The position numbers were made by a program, and so were the translations under genes. The notes beneath the pieces are model-generated. The model was not told the DNA's origin. It worked only from the letters and a program-made list of their open reading frames with translations, and searched no databases. Shown piece by piece: positions 31,670-40,733 of a stretch of DNA of 64,000 nt. How positions within the stretch are numbered: position 1 is the first letter of the stretch; every line of letters starts with the position of its first letter. Source of the stretch: Cellulomonas sp. KH9 (GTDB taxonomy: Bacteria; Actinomycetota; Actinomycetes; Actinomycetales; Cellulomonadaceae); NCBI RefSeq assembly GCF_900114185.1, contig NZ_FOSE01000001.1:459749-523748 (forward strand), written 5' to 3'.

Positions 31670-32956
31670 TCAGGAGGCGAAGCGTTCCGCGCGCTCGCGG
31701 ACGTGCCCGGCGCCCAGGCCGCCGCGGTCGGTCGGGTCCCACGTGTAGACCTCGGTGCCGGTGACGAAGACCTGCTCCGCGCGGGACGTGACGTCCAGCG
31801 GGTCGCCCGACCACACGACGACGTCACCGTCCAGGCCCGGGGCCAGCGCACCGACGCGGTCCGCCAGGCCCATGAACGACGCCGGGTTGACCGTGAGCGC
31901 CCGCAGCGCGGTGTCCCGGTCCAGCCCCTCCTTGACCGCCAGCGACGCCTGGTGGACCAGGAAGTTGATGGGGACGACCGGGTGGTCGGTGGTGATGGCC
32001 ACGCGCACGCCCGCACGGGCGAGGACGCCGAGGTGCGCGATCGAGCGGTCCCGCAGCTCGACCTTGGAGCGCGACGTGAACAGCGGGCCGAAGATCACGG
32101 GCACGTCCCGCTCCGCCAGCACGTCCGCGACCGCCGCGCCGTCCGTGCCGTGGTTCACGACCAGGCGGTACCCGAACTCGTCGGCCAGGCGCAGCGCGGT
32201 CGCGATGTCGTCGGCCCGGTGCGTGTGCTGGTCCCACGCGAGCTCGCCGGCCAGCACCGCCGCGAGCGTCTCCTTGCCCAGGTCGCGGTCGAACGGCTCA
32301 CCCTTGGCTGTCGCGGCGTCCCGGCGGGCCGCGTACGACTGCGCGTCGACGAACGCCTTGCGGATGACCGCCGCCACGCCCAGCCGGGTGGAGGGCAGCT
32401 GCTTGCGGTCCCCGTAGACGCGCTTGGGGTTCTCGCCCAGCGCCGACTTCACCGACACGTCGTACCGGATCACCTGCTCGTCGACGGTCCGCCCGCCCCA
32501 CGTCTTGATCGCCACGGTGCGCCCGCCGATCGGGTTGCCCGAGCCGGGCTTCACGACGGCCGACGTGACACCGCCCACGAGCGCGTCACGGAAGCCCTCG
32601 TCCTCGACGTTGATGCCGTCGACCGCGCGCAGCGCCGAGCCGTCCGGGTCGGTCATCTCGTTCGTGTCCTGCCCGGCCCAGCCCTCGGCCTCCTCCGCGA
32701 CCCCCATGTGCGCGTGCGCCTCCACGAACCCGGGCAGCACCCAGCGCCCGCGTGCGTCGACCACGCGCACCCCGTCGGGCACGACGACGTCGGTGCCGAC
32801 GGCCGTGACCACACCGTCCTCGACGAGCACCGTCGCGCCCTCGAGGGGCGGGGACGCGACCGGGACGACGTAGCCGCCGACCAGCGCGACCGACCCGCGG
32901 GCGGTCCGGATGGGCTCGGTGGGGGAGGACGTGGCGGTGCGGTCGTGGGTGGACAT
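31670..32956 (-). CDS. Amidohydrolase-family protein (imidazolonepropionase-like)
   Basis: 428 residues. The beta-sandwich start VALVGGYVVPVASPPLEGATVLVEDGVVTAVG and the strand ending in GFVEAHAHMG supply the metal-binding H-x-H. Later, LVVNHGTDG, and ITTDHPVVPINFL carry a further His and the Asp ligand region, and LTVNPASFMGLADRVGAL closes the barrel. Bacterial members close to this one are annotated only as amidohydrolase. No signal peptide, so probably cytoplasmic. ATG at 32956 follows GATGAT at a 6-base gap. Substrate unknown. Confidence 0.88.
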   Translation of the reverse strand: MSTHDRTATSSPTEPIRTARGSVALVGGYVVPVASPPLEGATVLVEDGVVTAVGTDVVVPDGVRVVDARGRWVLPGFVEAHAHMGVAEEAEGWAGQDTNEMTDPDGSALRAVDGINVEDEGFRDALVGGVTSAVVKPGSGNPIGGRTVAIKTWGGRTVDEQVIRYDVSVKSALGENPKRVYGDRKQLPSTRLGVAAVIRKAFVDAQSYAARRDAATAKGEPFDRDLGKETLAAVLAGELAWDQHTHRADDIATALRLADEFGYRLVVNHGTDGAAVADVLAERDVPVIFGPLFTSRSKVELRDRSIAHLGVLARAGVRVAITTDHPVVPINFLVHQASLAVKEGLDRDTALRALTVNPASFMGLADRVGALAPGLDGDVVVWSGDPLDVTSRAEQVFVTGTEVYTWDPTDRGGLGAGHVRERAERFAS

Positions 32957-33088
32957 GCCCCCATCATCGCGCGCCGTGCGGGACGTCCGGCGGTCGCGTC
33001 GCGGGATCGTCCCCCGGGCCGGTGTGAGAGGTCCGTGCAGGTCGGCGGCGATCCTGCCGGACGGATGTCCGGATCGTCCCGCAGTCGT

Positions 33089-33094
33089 TAGCGT
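33089..33094 (+). promoter_or_regulatory. -10 box TAGCGT before the 326-residue membrane protein
   Basis: TAGCGT ends 6 bases before ATG 33101, a leaderless arrangement. Confidence 0.5.
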
Positions 33095-33100
33095 GGACCC

Positions 33101-34081
33101 ATGACCCAGGACCACTCGCACCCGACCCCCGAGGGCCGCGCACCCGGCGGCGCCCCGCCCGACGGCACACCCGCGTGGCTCGCCGACCGCTGGGCCGACG
33201 ACGCGTGGCGCAGCCCTGTCGCGGGCGGCCTGGTGGGTCTGCTGACGCTGCCGGCGCTCGCGATGGTCCTCGTGGGGCTCGTCGTGCTCGCCGTCGAGGG
33301 CAGGGCGACCTGGCTCCTCGTCGTCGCGGCGGCGCTGGTGACCACGGCGCTCGGCACGTTCGGCGCCATCCAGGGGCTGCGCCGCGGGCACCGCGGCGTG
33401 GTGCACCGTCTCGCCCTCCTCACCGGCGTCTGGGGCGTCCTGGTGGTCGTCGCCGGCATCGTCGTGGCGCTCACGCTGGACGTGCCCGAGCGCGGCGGGG
33501 TCGCCGTGCTCCTCGTCCTCGGCGGGACGTACACCGTGGTGCTCGCCCTCGGCCTGTGGGGCGCCGCCCGCCTGATGCCCGCGCCCGCGGAGCCGGCCGC
33601 TGCGGACACCCCGGCGTCCGACGACGCCGATGGACCGACGCCTGGTACCGGCCCCTCCGGTGACGCCACCGAGGAGGAGCTGGCCGAGTGGCCCGAGTGG
33701 GGCGGCGAGCCCGCCGGGCACGACTCCGGCCACCCCGCCGACCCGTCGAGCCTGCCGGGCCGTCCGGCCGCACCCACCGGTCGCTCGACGCCGCCCACGC
33801 CGGCGCGCGCCACGGGGCCCACGCCGGTCCGCTCGACGCCCGTCCCCACGCCCGGCCGCTCGACCCCCGCCGTGGGCGCGCGCGACGAGGACGTGGTGGA
33901 GGCCGTCGTCGTCGAGGCGCCCGAGCCGTCGCCCCCACCCCCGCCGCAGCGTCGCAGCGTGACCTCCGGCGGTGCCACCCGCCGGGCGCCGCAGCCGCCC
34001 GGGCCGGCCACCGAGCGGATCGCCCGGCAGGACGGCGACGAGGGTCCGCCCACGCAGCGCATCCCCCCGGTCGTCGGCTGA
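33101..34081 (+). CDS. Membrane protein with long acidic/proline tail, unknown
   Basis: 326 residues. About four helices between residues 40 and 160 (VAGGLVGLLTLPALAMVLVGLVV, WLLVVAAALVTTALG, LLTGVWGVLVVVAGIVVAL, VLLVLGGTYTVVLALGLWG). The remaining 160 residues are a disordered Pro/Thr/Ser/Glu tail that includes EEELAEWPEWGGEP and PTPxRSTP repeats. I do not recognise the family. The tail is cytoplasmic if the short N-terminus is. Stands alone between the amidohydrolase and the SRP RNA. Confidence 0.72.
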   Translation: MTQDHSHPTPEGRAPGGAPPDGTPAWLADRWADDAWRSPVAGGLVGLLTLPALAMVLVGLVVLAVEGRATWLLVVAAALVTTALGTFGAIQGLRRGHRGVVHRLALLTGVWGVLVVVAGIVVALTLDVPERGGVAVLLVLGGTYTVVLALGLWGAARLMPAPAEPAAADTPASDDADGPTPGTGPSGDATEEELAEWPEWGGEPAGHDSGHPADPSSLPGRPAAPTGRSTPPTPARATGPTPVRSTPVPTPGRSTPAVGARDEDVVEAVVVEAPEPSPPPPPQRRSVTSGGATRRAPQPPGPATERIARQDGDEGPPTQRIPPVVG

Positions 34082-34167
34082 CGCGCCGGCCGTCCGCGGT
34101 CCGGCGAGGGCGGCACCCGCCCCGGGTGTCACGTCGCCGCGGCGCACCGGAGCACCGTCACCTGCGT

Positions 34168-34173
34168 TAAGGT
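34168..34173 (+). promoter_or_regulatory. -10 box TAAGGT of the SRP RNA
   Basis: TAAGGT would start transcription near 34180, at the 5' end of the RNA helix. Confidence 0.5.
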
Positions 34174-34177
34174 GGTG

Positions 34178-34272
34178 CTCAGACCCCTCGTGCGGCGTCA
34201 TCTCGCTGAACCCCCCCAGGGCCGGAAGGCAGCAAGGGCAGGTGAGCTCTGGCGGGTGTGCGGGGGGTCCTT
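34178..34272 (+). ncRNA. ffs: Signal recognition particle RNA, small (4.5S) type
   Basis: The conserved domain IV hairpin is present: CCCCCAGGGCCGGAAGGCAG followed by CAAGGGCAGGTGAGCTCTGGCGGG, with the GGAA-type tetraloop region and asymmetric loop that bind Ffh. The outer helix pairs GACCCC near 34182 with GGGGGGTC at 34262-34269. About 95 nt, the usual length of the short bacterial form. The ends are estimated to within a few bases. Confidence 0.93.
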
Positions 34273-34413
34273 GCATGCCCGGGGACACCCGGCACGTGCG
34301 ACCCCGGTCGGGTGACGCGTCGCCACCCGTCCCCCCGCGGTCGCAGACCCGTCGCGCACGGACCGGTCCGTCGCCGGACGCGCCGGGACCCGCCCGGTCG
34401 CGACGATCGAGGC

Positions 34414-35277
34414 ATGACGCCCACAGCCCGGCCCAGCGGTCCGACGACCGCGCCCCCCGACGTCCCGCACCCCGGCGCGACGCCCCTGTCCGCGGACGCG
34501 CGGCTCGCGGCCCGAGGGCTGGTGCACCGGTTCGGGGCCACGACCGCGCTCGCGGGCGTCGACGTGGACCTCGGGGCGGGGGAGCACCTCGCCGTCATGG
34601 GCCCCTCCGGCTCGGGCAAGTCGACGCTGCTGCACGTGCTGGCGGGGATCGTCGTGCCCACCGCCGGGGTCGTGACCCTGTCCGGCCAGGAGGTGCAGGG
34701 CCTCTCGGAGAAGAAGCGCTCGCTGCTGCGTCGCCGCCGCTACGGGTTCGTGTTCCAGTTCGGCCAGCTGCTGTCCGAGCTGTCGGCGCTGGAGAACGTG
34801 GCCCTGCCCGCGATGCTCACGGGGACGTCACGTCGTGACGCGGAGGCCGAGGCGGCCCGCTGGCTCGCGACGCTCGGGCTGACCGACGCGCAGGGCCGAC
34901 GCCCCGGTGAGCTGTCCGGCGGCCAGGCGCAGCGGGTCGCCGTGGCACGTGCGCTGGTCACCCGCCCCGAGGTGGTCTTCGCGGACGAGCCGACCGGCTC
35001 CCTCGACCAGACCACCGGCCACGACGTCATGAGCCTGCTCGTGTCCTCGACGCGGGCGGTCGGCGCGTCGCTCGTGGTCGTCACGCACGACGCGGACGTC
35101 GCCGCCTGGTGCGACCGCCGCATCGACATGCGCGACGGGCTCGTGGTCCCGGCCGGGTCGACGACGGGCGGCGGCGTGGGACCGCGCCCCGGGGAGCGGG
35201 AGGCCCACGCGGCCGGCGGGCCGCGCGACCTCGGCAGCGCGTCCGCGAGCGGCGCCCTCGGTGGCGGTGCGCGATGA
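34414..35277 (+). CDS. ABC transporter ATP-binding protein, LolD/MacB type
   Basis: 287 residues. Walker A GPSGSGKST, Q-loop FVFQFGQLLSELSALENV, signature LSGGQAQRVAVARAL and Walker B VVFADEPTGSLD, followed by VVVTHDADVAAWCDRR. The E-N-V-A-L-P segment after the Q-loop is typical of the FtsX-coupled mechanotransmission class. A 40-residue Gly-rich tail follows the domain. The stop overlaps the permease ATG (ATGA). ATG 34414 is preceded by GACGAT at a 6-base gap. Confidence 0.92.
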   Translation: MTPTARPSGPTTAPPDVPHPGATPLSADARLAARGLVHRFGATTALAGVDVDLGAGEHLAVMGPSGSGKSTLLHVLAGIVVPTAGVVTLSGQEVQGLSEKKRSLLRRRRYGFVFQFGQLLSELSALENVALPAMLTGTSRRDAEAEAARWLATLGLTDAQGRRPGELSGGQAQRVAVARALVTRPEVVFADEPTGSLDQTTGHDVMSLLVSSTRAVGASLVVVTHDADVAAWCDRRIDMRDGLVVPAGSTTGGGVGPRPGEREAHAAGGPRDLGSASASGALGGGAR

Positions 35278-36632
35278 GCGCGAACCCGGTGCTGGCCCTG
35301 GCCCCTCGGCTGCAACGGGCCGGGGGCCGTGACGGGCGCACGACGACAGCCCTCGCCGCCACCGCGTTCACCGTGTCGACGGCGCTCACGCTGTCCGTCG
35401 TCGGGGCGCTGACGGGGTTCGTGGAGCGCGCCGCGCACCCGGTGACCGAGCTGGAGCGCGAGGCCGGCTCGTTCTACGTCGTCCTGGCCGTGACGGCCAC
35501 GATCCTGCTGGTCGTGCCGCTGCTCACCCTCGGCGGTGCCGCTGCACGGCTCGGGGTCGCCCGGCGCGACGCGCGGCTGGCCGCCCTGCGGCTGCTCGGC
35601 GCCACGCCCCGCGAGGTCGTGGGGCTGGCCCTCGTCGAGACCGCCCTGCAGGGCCTGGCCGGTGCGGTGGCGGGGACCGCGCTGTACGGCGCGCTGCTGC
35701 CGGTGTGGACGCAGGTCCCGTTCCAGGGGCGCGCGTTCACGGCCGGCGAGCTGTGGGTCGGGGTGCCCGTCGTGCTGGCGGCGTGGGTCGCGGTGCCGCT
35801 GCTCGCGGCGGTCAGCGGTGCCGTGTCGCTGCGGCGCGTCGTCGTCTCACCCCTGGGGGTGGCGCAGCGGACCACCCGGCCCGGGCTGCGCGCCGTGCGC
35901 GTGGTCGTCGCGGTCGTCGCCGTGGGGGCCTTCATGGTCGTCTCGGCCGTCGGCCAGATGGCTGCGGCGGTGCTGATCACCGTGCTGCTCACCGGGCTCG
36001 CGCTCGCGTTCCTCACGATGAACGCGGTGGGGCCCTGGGTGCTGGGGGTGCTGGGACGGCTGCAGCTGCGGTGGGCGCGCACCCCCGCGCAGCTGCTCGC
36101 CGCGCGGCGGCTGCTCGACGACCCGCGGGCCGTCTGGCGCGTCGTCGGCGGGCTCGGGCTGGCCTCCTTCGTGGCCGGGTGCCTGGCGGTCGTCCCGGTG
36201 CTCGCGGGCGGCGGCGGTGACCCCGTCGGGGACGTCGTCGCGCGCGACCTGCTGACCGGTGCGCTCCTCACGCTCGGCATCACCTTCCTGCTCGCGGCCG
36301 CGTCCGCCGGCATCGCGCAGGCCGCCGCGGTGCTCGACCGCCGTCGCGAGCTGGCCCTGGCCCGCCTCGCCGGGGTGCCGGGCGAGCTGTTCGACCAGGT
36401 CCGGCGACGTGAGGTGCTGGTGCCGCTGCTCGTGGTGTCCGTGGGGTCGGCCGTCGCGGCGCTCGTGATGTTCTTCCCGCTGTTCGGCCTCGCGGCCGTC
36501 ACCGCACCGTCGGGCATCCTGCTCCTGGTGGGCTGCCTGGGCGGGGGCGTCGCAATGGTGCTGGCGGCGACGGAGGCGTCCCGTCCGCTGCTGCGCCGCG
36601 TGCTGGCGGACACGGTGGTGCGCGCCGACTGA
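35274..36632 (+). CDS. FtsX-like ABC transporter permease
   Basis: 452 residues with about ten helices. The FtsX domain pattern is seen twice: ARRDARLAALRLLGATPREVVGLALVETALQGL and DRRRELALARLAGVPGELFDQVRRREVLVPLLV, each followed by helices, as in the fused DUF214-type permeases of actinobacteria. There is no large extracytoplasmic sensor domain. Works with the overlapping ATPase in one complex; substrate unknown (lipid, lipoprotein or antimicrobial export are all known for the class). Confidence 0.88.
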   Translation: MSANPVLALAPRLQRAGGRDGRTTTALAATAFTVSTALTLSVVGALTGFVERAAHPVTELEREAGSFYVVLAVTATILLVVPLLTLGGAAARLGVARRDARLAALRLLGATPREVVGLALVETALQGLAGAVAGTALYGALLPVWTQVPFQGRAFTAGELWVGVPVVLAAWVAVPLLAAVSGAVSLRRVVVSPLGVAQRTTRPGLRAVRVVVAVVAVGAFMVVSAVGQMAAAVLITVLLTGLALAFLTMNAVGPWVLGVLGRLQLRWARTPAQLLAARRLLDDPRAVWRVVGGLGLASFVAGCLAVVPVLAGGGGDPVGDVVARDLLTGALLTLGITFLLAAASAGIAQAAAVLDRRRELALARLAGVPGELFDQVRRREVLVPLLVVSVGSAVAALVMFFPLFGLAAVTAPSGILLLVGCLGGGVAMVLAATEASRPLLRRVLADTVVRAD

Positions 36633-36750
36633 GGGGGCCGCGCCGGCGGCCGTCGGGCCACGGACCGGACCGTCGGCGGCCGCGGGACCGCGCCGTGGGC
36701 GGCGGCGGTCCGGGGTGGGGACGGCGGTGCCCACCGTGGGCGTCGGCGCA

Positions 36751-36756
36751 TAGGCT
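36751..36756 (+). promoter_or_regulatory. -10 box TAGGCT, leaderless start of dnaX
   Basis: TAGGCT ends 6 bases before the GTG at 36763. Confidence 0.55.
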
Positions 36757-36762
36757 CGGGGG

Positions 36763-39381
36763 GTGACCACAGCGCTGTACCGGCGGTACCGGCCCGAGTC
36801 CTTCGCCGAGGTGATCGGGCAGGACCACGTGACCGCACCCCTGCGGCAGGCGCTCCGCTCGGGGCAGGCCAACCACGCCTACCTGTTCTCCGGGCCGCGC
36901 GGCTGCGGCAAGACGACGAGCGCGCGCATCCTCGCGCGCTGCCTGAACTGCGCCGAGGGCCCCACGGACACCCCGTGCGGCGTCTGCCCGTCGTGCGTCG
37001 AGCTGGCCCGCGGCGGGTCCGGGTCGCTCGACGTCGTCGAGATCGACGCGGCCAGCCACGGCGGCGTCGACGACGCCCGTGAGCTGCGCGAGCGTGCGAC
37101 GTTCGCCCCCGCCCGCGACCGGTACAAGGTGTTCATCCTCGACGAGGCGCACATGGTCTCGCCGCAGGGCTTCAACGCGCTGCTGAAGATCGTCGAGGAG
37201 CCGCCGCCGCACGTGAAGTTCATCTTCGCGACGACGGAGCCCGACAAGGTCATCGGCACCATCCGCTCGCGCACCCACCACTACCCGTTCCGGCTGGTGC
37301 CGCCCGACGTGCTGGTGCCGTACCTGGAGCAGCTGTGCGCCGCGGAGGGTGTGCCCGTGGGACCGGGGGTGCTGTCCCTCGTGGTCCGGGCCGGTGGCGG
37401 CTCCGTGCGTGACACGCTCTCCGTGCTCGACCAGCTGATCGCCGGTTCCGGCGACGCGGGCCTGGAGTACGAGGGTGCCGTCGCGCTGCTGGGCTACACC
37501 CACACCTCGCTGCTGGACGACCTGGTCGACGCGGTCTCCGCCCGCGACGGCGCCTCGGCGTTCCGCGTGGTCGAGCGCGTGATCGCGACCGGCCACGAGC
37601 CGCGCCGGTTCGTCGAGGACCTGCTGGAGCGCCTGCGCGACCTCATCGTCATCACCGCGTCCGGCGACGCGGCCGGGGCCGTGCTGCGCGACGTGCCGGC
37701 CGACCAGCTCGACCGGATGCGCCGCCAGGCCACGCACCTCGGCATGTCCGAGCTGTCGCGCTCCGCCGACCTGGCCAACGCCGCGCTCACGGAGATGGTC
37801 GGGGCGACGTCGCCGCGGCTGCACCTCGAGCTGCTCATGGCGCGCCTGCTGCTGCCCTCCGTCGACGACTCGCGCACCGGCCTCGGGGCACGGATCGACC
37901 GGCTGGAGCGCGGGCTGCCCGCGGGGGCACCGGCTGGTGCGGCGCCCGTCGCGCCCGCACGTGCTGCTGAGAGCCCGGCTGCTGAGAGCCCGGCTGCTGA
38001 GACCCCTGCTGCTGAGACCCCTGCTGCTCCGGCGCCCGTCGCCGCAGCGCCTGAGCCGGTGCCCGGCAGGCCGGCGCCGGGTCGACCGGCGCCCGAGGTC
38101 GCGCCGCCCAGCGCCGCCGCGGAGGACACCGCCGGTCCGAGCGGCGCAGGTGCGCCGGACCACGCCCCCACGAGGGACGACGCCGTGGCGCCCGACGAGG
38201 TGCGGACCGTGCCCGCCGAGGCACCCGGAGGGTCGACCTCTGCCCCGGCACCCGCCCCGGTGGCGTCCGCACCCGCCCCGGTGACCCCGGCTGCCGCGCC
38301 CGCGTCCGCGTCCGCGCCCGGTGCTGCGGCCGTACCCGGTGCCGCGGCCGCGGCGGCGGACACGGAGATGCTGCGCCGTCGCTGGCCGGACGTCCTGACG
38401 ACCCTCCGCCGGCTGCGCCTGCCGTCCTGGGCGCTGGTCAACCAGCACGCCCAGATCCTCGAGCTCGACGCCACGACGCTGCGCCTCGGGTTCGCCCAGC
38501 CCGGCCTGGTGACGACCTTCCGCAACAGCAACCACGGCGAGGTCGTCGCGCGGGCGCTGTCCGAGACGCTCGGGGTCACCGCACGCGTCGAGGCCGTGCT
38601 CGACGAGCCCGGTGCCGGCTCGCGGCCGGCGCCCTCGGCCGCGCCCGACACCCGGCAGGCGCCGCGGGCGATGACCCCCGAGCGGGCTGCCGCGTCCTGG
38701 GACGAGCCCGTGCCCGCCGGCCCGACCGCCCCGGTCGCCGACGCCCCTGCCGCGCCCCCCGCCGCCGCGCCCCCCGCCGCCGCGGCCCCCGTCCCCGCTG
38801 CGGCGCCGTCCGGCGCGCGGCCCGCGCCCGGCGACACCGGTGCACCCGCACGCTCGGCGTCGGGCGCTCCCGACGCGGTGACCGCGGGGCGGAGCGGTGA
38901 GCACGCCGCACGGCCCGTCCCGCCGTGGGAGCCGACGCCCGACGCGACGCCGACGGCCACCGGCGCTGCCGAGCCGACCGCCACCGACGGTCCGCGGGGC
39001 GGTGGCGACGAGCGCGTCGTGGCCCACGCCGACGACGACATCCCGCCCGGCGACGAGCCCGACGACCCCTGGCGCGACGCGCCGGCCCCGGCACGCGTGC
39101 CCGGCGGCGGGCCCGAGCGGGGTGCACCGTCGGTGCGGCCGTCCGCCCCGCAGGCGCCGCCGCCGGCCGCACGTCCGGCGCCCGCTGCGTCCGGCGGGAC
39201 GGCCCGGGAGCGGGGCGTCGCGGCCGCGCGGGCGGCCGCCGCGCAGTCCCGCGGCCGCACGCAGGAGCCCGACGAGCCCTCGCCGGACGACCCGACGATC
39301 GGCCAGTCCGGCCTGGTCGGCGTGCCGCTGGTCGCGCAGATGCTGGGCGGGCGCGTCATCGACGAGCAGATCGAGATCTGA
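36763..39381 (+). CDS. dnaX: DNA polymerase III subunit gamma/tau
   Basis: 872 residues from GTG at 36763. The clamp-loader AAA+ module fills residues 1-370: ALYRRYRPESFAEVIGQ, Walker A GPRGCGKTTSAR, the zinc-binding Cys cluster CLNC-x8-CGVCPSC, DEAHM (Walker B) and ATTEPDKV (sensor 1). Residues ~390-530 and 620-830 are Ala/Pro-rich and low-complexity, flanking a folded tau-like segment MLRRRWPDVLTTLRRLRLPSWALV near residue 535. It loads the beta clamp and tethers the polymerase core. No A-rich slippery site was found, so a separate gamma product by frameshift is not supported. Confidence 0.97.
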   Translation: MTTALYRRYRPESFAEVIGQDHVTAPLRQALRSGQANHAYLFSGPRGCGKTTSARILARCLNCAEGPTDTPCGVCPSCVELARGGSGSLDVVEIDAASHGGVDDARELRERATFAPARDRYKVFILDEAHMVSPQGFNALLKIVEEPPPHVKFIFATTEPDKVIGTIRSRTHHYPFRLVPPDVLVPYLEQLCAAEGVPVGPGVLSLVVRAGGGSVRDTLSVLDQLIAGSGDAGLEYEGAVALLGYTHTSLLDDLVDAVSARDGASAFRVVERVIATGHEPRRFVEDLLERLRDLIVITASGDAAGAVLRDVPADQLDRMRRQATHLGMSELSRSADLANAALTEMVGATSPRLHLELLMARLLLPSVDDSRTGLGARIDRLERGLPAGAPAGAAPVAPARAAESPAAESPAAETPAAETPAAPAPVAAAPEPVPGRPAPGRPAPEVAPPSAAAEDTAGPSGAGAPDHAPTRDDAVAPDEVRTVPAEAPGGSTSAPAPAPVASAPAPVTPAAAPASASAPGAAAVPGAAAAAADTEMLRRRWPDVLTTLRRLRLPSWALVNQHAQILELDATTLRLGFAQPGLVTTFRNSNHGEVVARALSETLGVTARVEAVLDEPGAGSRPAPSAAPDTRQAPRAMTPERAAASWDEPVPAGPTAPVADAPAAPPAAAPPAAAAPVPAAAPSGARPAPGDTGAPARSASGAPDAVTAGRSGEHAARPVPPWEPTPDATPTATGAAEPTATDGPRGGGDERVVAHADDDIPPGDEPDDPWRDAPAPARVPGGGPERGAPSVRPSAPQAPPPAARPAPAASGGTARERGVAAARAAAAQSRGRTQEPDEPSPDDPTIGQSGLVGVPLVAQMLGGRVIDEQIEI
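37963..38028. repeat. 15-bp repeat inside dnaX linker
   Basis: Four 15-bp units code AAESP, AAESP, AAETP, AAETP. They use the GCT alanine codon, which is rare elsewhere in the window. Confidence 0.85.
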
Positions 39382-39384
39382 CCC

Positions 39385-40047
39385 GTGGGGCGTGCGGCGG
39401 GGGGCGCGAGCGCGCGCCGCGTCGCGCGGGGCGTCGTCCTCGTCGGGGCGGGTGCGCTCCTGGTCGGGTGCACGACGCCCGTCGAGCAGACCGTGGAGCT
39501 CACGCTCACCGTCGAGGGGGCGACGGCACGACCGGACGCCGAGGCGGCGGTGCGCCTGCCCGACGGCACCGGCCGGGTCGTCGAGCGGCCCCGCGAACCG
39601 GCGACGCCCCCCGGTGCGGCTGCGCACGCGGGGCCGGTGACGCGCGCCGGTGCCGACACCGAGGGCGCCCCGGCCGATGCCACGACGACCGGGGCCGGGC
39701 TGCCGCGGGTCCTCGACCGTGCGTGGCTGCAGGAGGGCGTCACCGAGACGCTGGTCTGCGCCGGGGCCGACCTGGTGCTCGCGACGTCCGCGGCGGTGGA
39801 GGTCGTCGGCCCCTGCGGCACGCTGCGCGTCGAGGGTACGGGTGCGCACGTGCTCGCGGCCCAGGTCGACCGGCTCGTCGTGCGGGGGGACGGCGCGCGC
39901 GTGGTCGTCGCCGACGTCGACCAGGTCGACGTCGCGGCCGACGGCGTGCGGGTGGCCTGGGAGGACGGCACCCCGCAGGTCGACAGCACGGGTGCCGACC
40001 TCGGCTACGGGCCCGTCGGTGTGGTCCGGCTCGACGCCCGCCCCTGA
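39385..40047 (+). CDS. Lipoprotein with DUF3060-like beta-repeat region
   Basis: 220 residues from GTG at 39385, four bases after the dnaX stop. A signal peptide ends in ALLVGC, the lipobox. After a ~90-residue Thr/Pro/Ala-rich linker, residues ~115-215 have repeating short strands (LVLATSAAVEVVGPCGTLRV, HVLAAQVDRLVVRG, VVVADVDQVDVAADGVRV) typical of DUF3060/right-handed beta-helix proteins. Anchored outside the membrane. Probably co-transcribed with dnaX; role unknown. Its stop codon lies inside a 13-bp tandem repeat. Confidence 0.78.
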   Translation: MGRAAGGASARRVARGVVLVGAGALLVGCTTPVEQTVELTLTVEGATARPDAEAAVRLPDGTGRVVERPREPATPPGAAAHAGPVTRAGADTEGAPADATTTGAGLPRVLDRAWLQEGVTETLVCAGADLVLATSAAVEVVGPCGTLRVEGTGAHVLAAQVDRLVVRGDGARVVVADVDQVDVAADGVRVAWEDGTPQVDSTGADLGYGPVGVVRLDARP

Positions 40048-40072
40048 CGCCCGCCCCTGACGCCCGCCCCTG
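40034..40072. repeat. 13-bp tandem repeat spanning the lipoprotein stop codon
   Basis: Three perfect copies of ACGCCCGCCCCTG (40034, 40047, 40060). The TGA at 40045-40047 falls at the first junction. Confidence 0.93.
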
Positions 40073-40099
40073 ACGGACGGAGCGCCCCCGCGACGCGGC

Positions 40100-40105
40100 T
40101 ACGCT
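40100..40105 (+). promoter_or_regulatory. -10 box TACGCT, leaderless start of recR
   Basis: TACGCT ends 6 bases before GTG 40112. Confidence 0.55.
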
Positions 40106-40111
40106 GGCAGG

Positions 40112-40711
40112 GTGTACGAGGGTGCGATCCAGGACCTGGTCGACGAGCTCGGGCGGTTGCCCGGGGTCGGCCCCAAGAGCGCCCAGCGCATCGCGTTCCA
40201 CATCCTGGCCGCGGACCCGTCGGACGTCCGGCGCCTGGCGGACGCGCTGACCGAGGTCAAGGCCCGCGTGCAGTTCTGCGAGGTCTGCGGCAACGTCGCG
40301 CAGGAGCCGCAGTGCCGCATCTGCCGTGACCCCCGCCGGCTGCCGACGACGATCTGCGTGGTCGAGGAGGCCAAGGACGTGGTCGCGATCGAGCGGACGC
40401 GGGAGTTCCGCGGCAAGTACCACGTGCTCGGTGGCGCCATCAACCCGATCGCGGGCGTCGGACCCGACGACCTGCGGATCGCGCAGCTCATGTCGCGGCT
40501 GGCCGACGGCACGGTCACCGAGGTCATCCTCGCCACGGACCCGAACGTCGAGGGCGAGGCGACCGCCACGTACCTGGCGCGGCTGCTGGTCCCGATGGGG
40601 CTGACCGTCAGCCGGCTCGCCTCCGGCCTGCCCGTCGGCGGGGACCTGGAGTACGCCGACGAGGTGACGCTGGGGCGGGCGTTCGAGGGCCGCCGGCGGA
40701 TCAGCGCATGA
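40112..40711 (+). CDS. recR: Recombination protein RecR
   Basis: 199 residues, the family length. The helix-hairpin-helix [20 protein letters not shown], the zinc finger [16 protein letters not shown] and the Toprim domain [14 protein letters not shown] with [18 protein letters not shown] are complete. With RecO and RecF it loads RecA at gaps. In many actinobacteria recR lies downstream of dnaX, as here, with a lipoprotein inserted. GTG 40112 is set by the -10 box and by homologues. Confidence 0.97.
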   Translation: MYEGAIQDLVDELGRLPGVGPKSAQRIAFHILAADPSDVRRLADALTEVKARVQFCEVCGNVAQEPQCRICRDPRRLPTTICVVEEAKDVVAIERTREFRGKYHVLGGAINPIAGVGPDDLRIAQLMSRLADGTVTEVILATDPNVEGEATATYLARLLVPMGLTVSRLASGLPVGGDLEYADEVTLGRAFEGRRRISA

Positions 40712-40733
40712 CGACGACGAGGAGGGGGAACCG

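Noticed and set aside
36763..39381. Programmed frameshift making a separate gamma subunit in dnaX
   Set aside because: No A-rich slippery heptamer followed by a hairpin was found.
36499..39849. 1116-codon minus-strand frame opposite dnaX
   Set aside because: Low-complexity shadow of a clear dnaX gene with no domain of its own.
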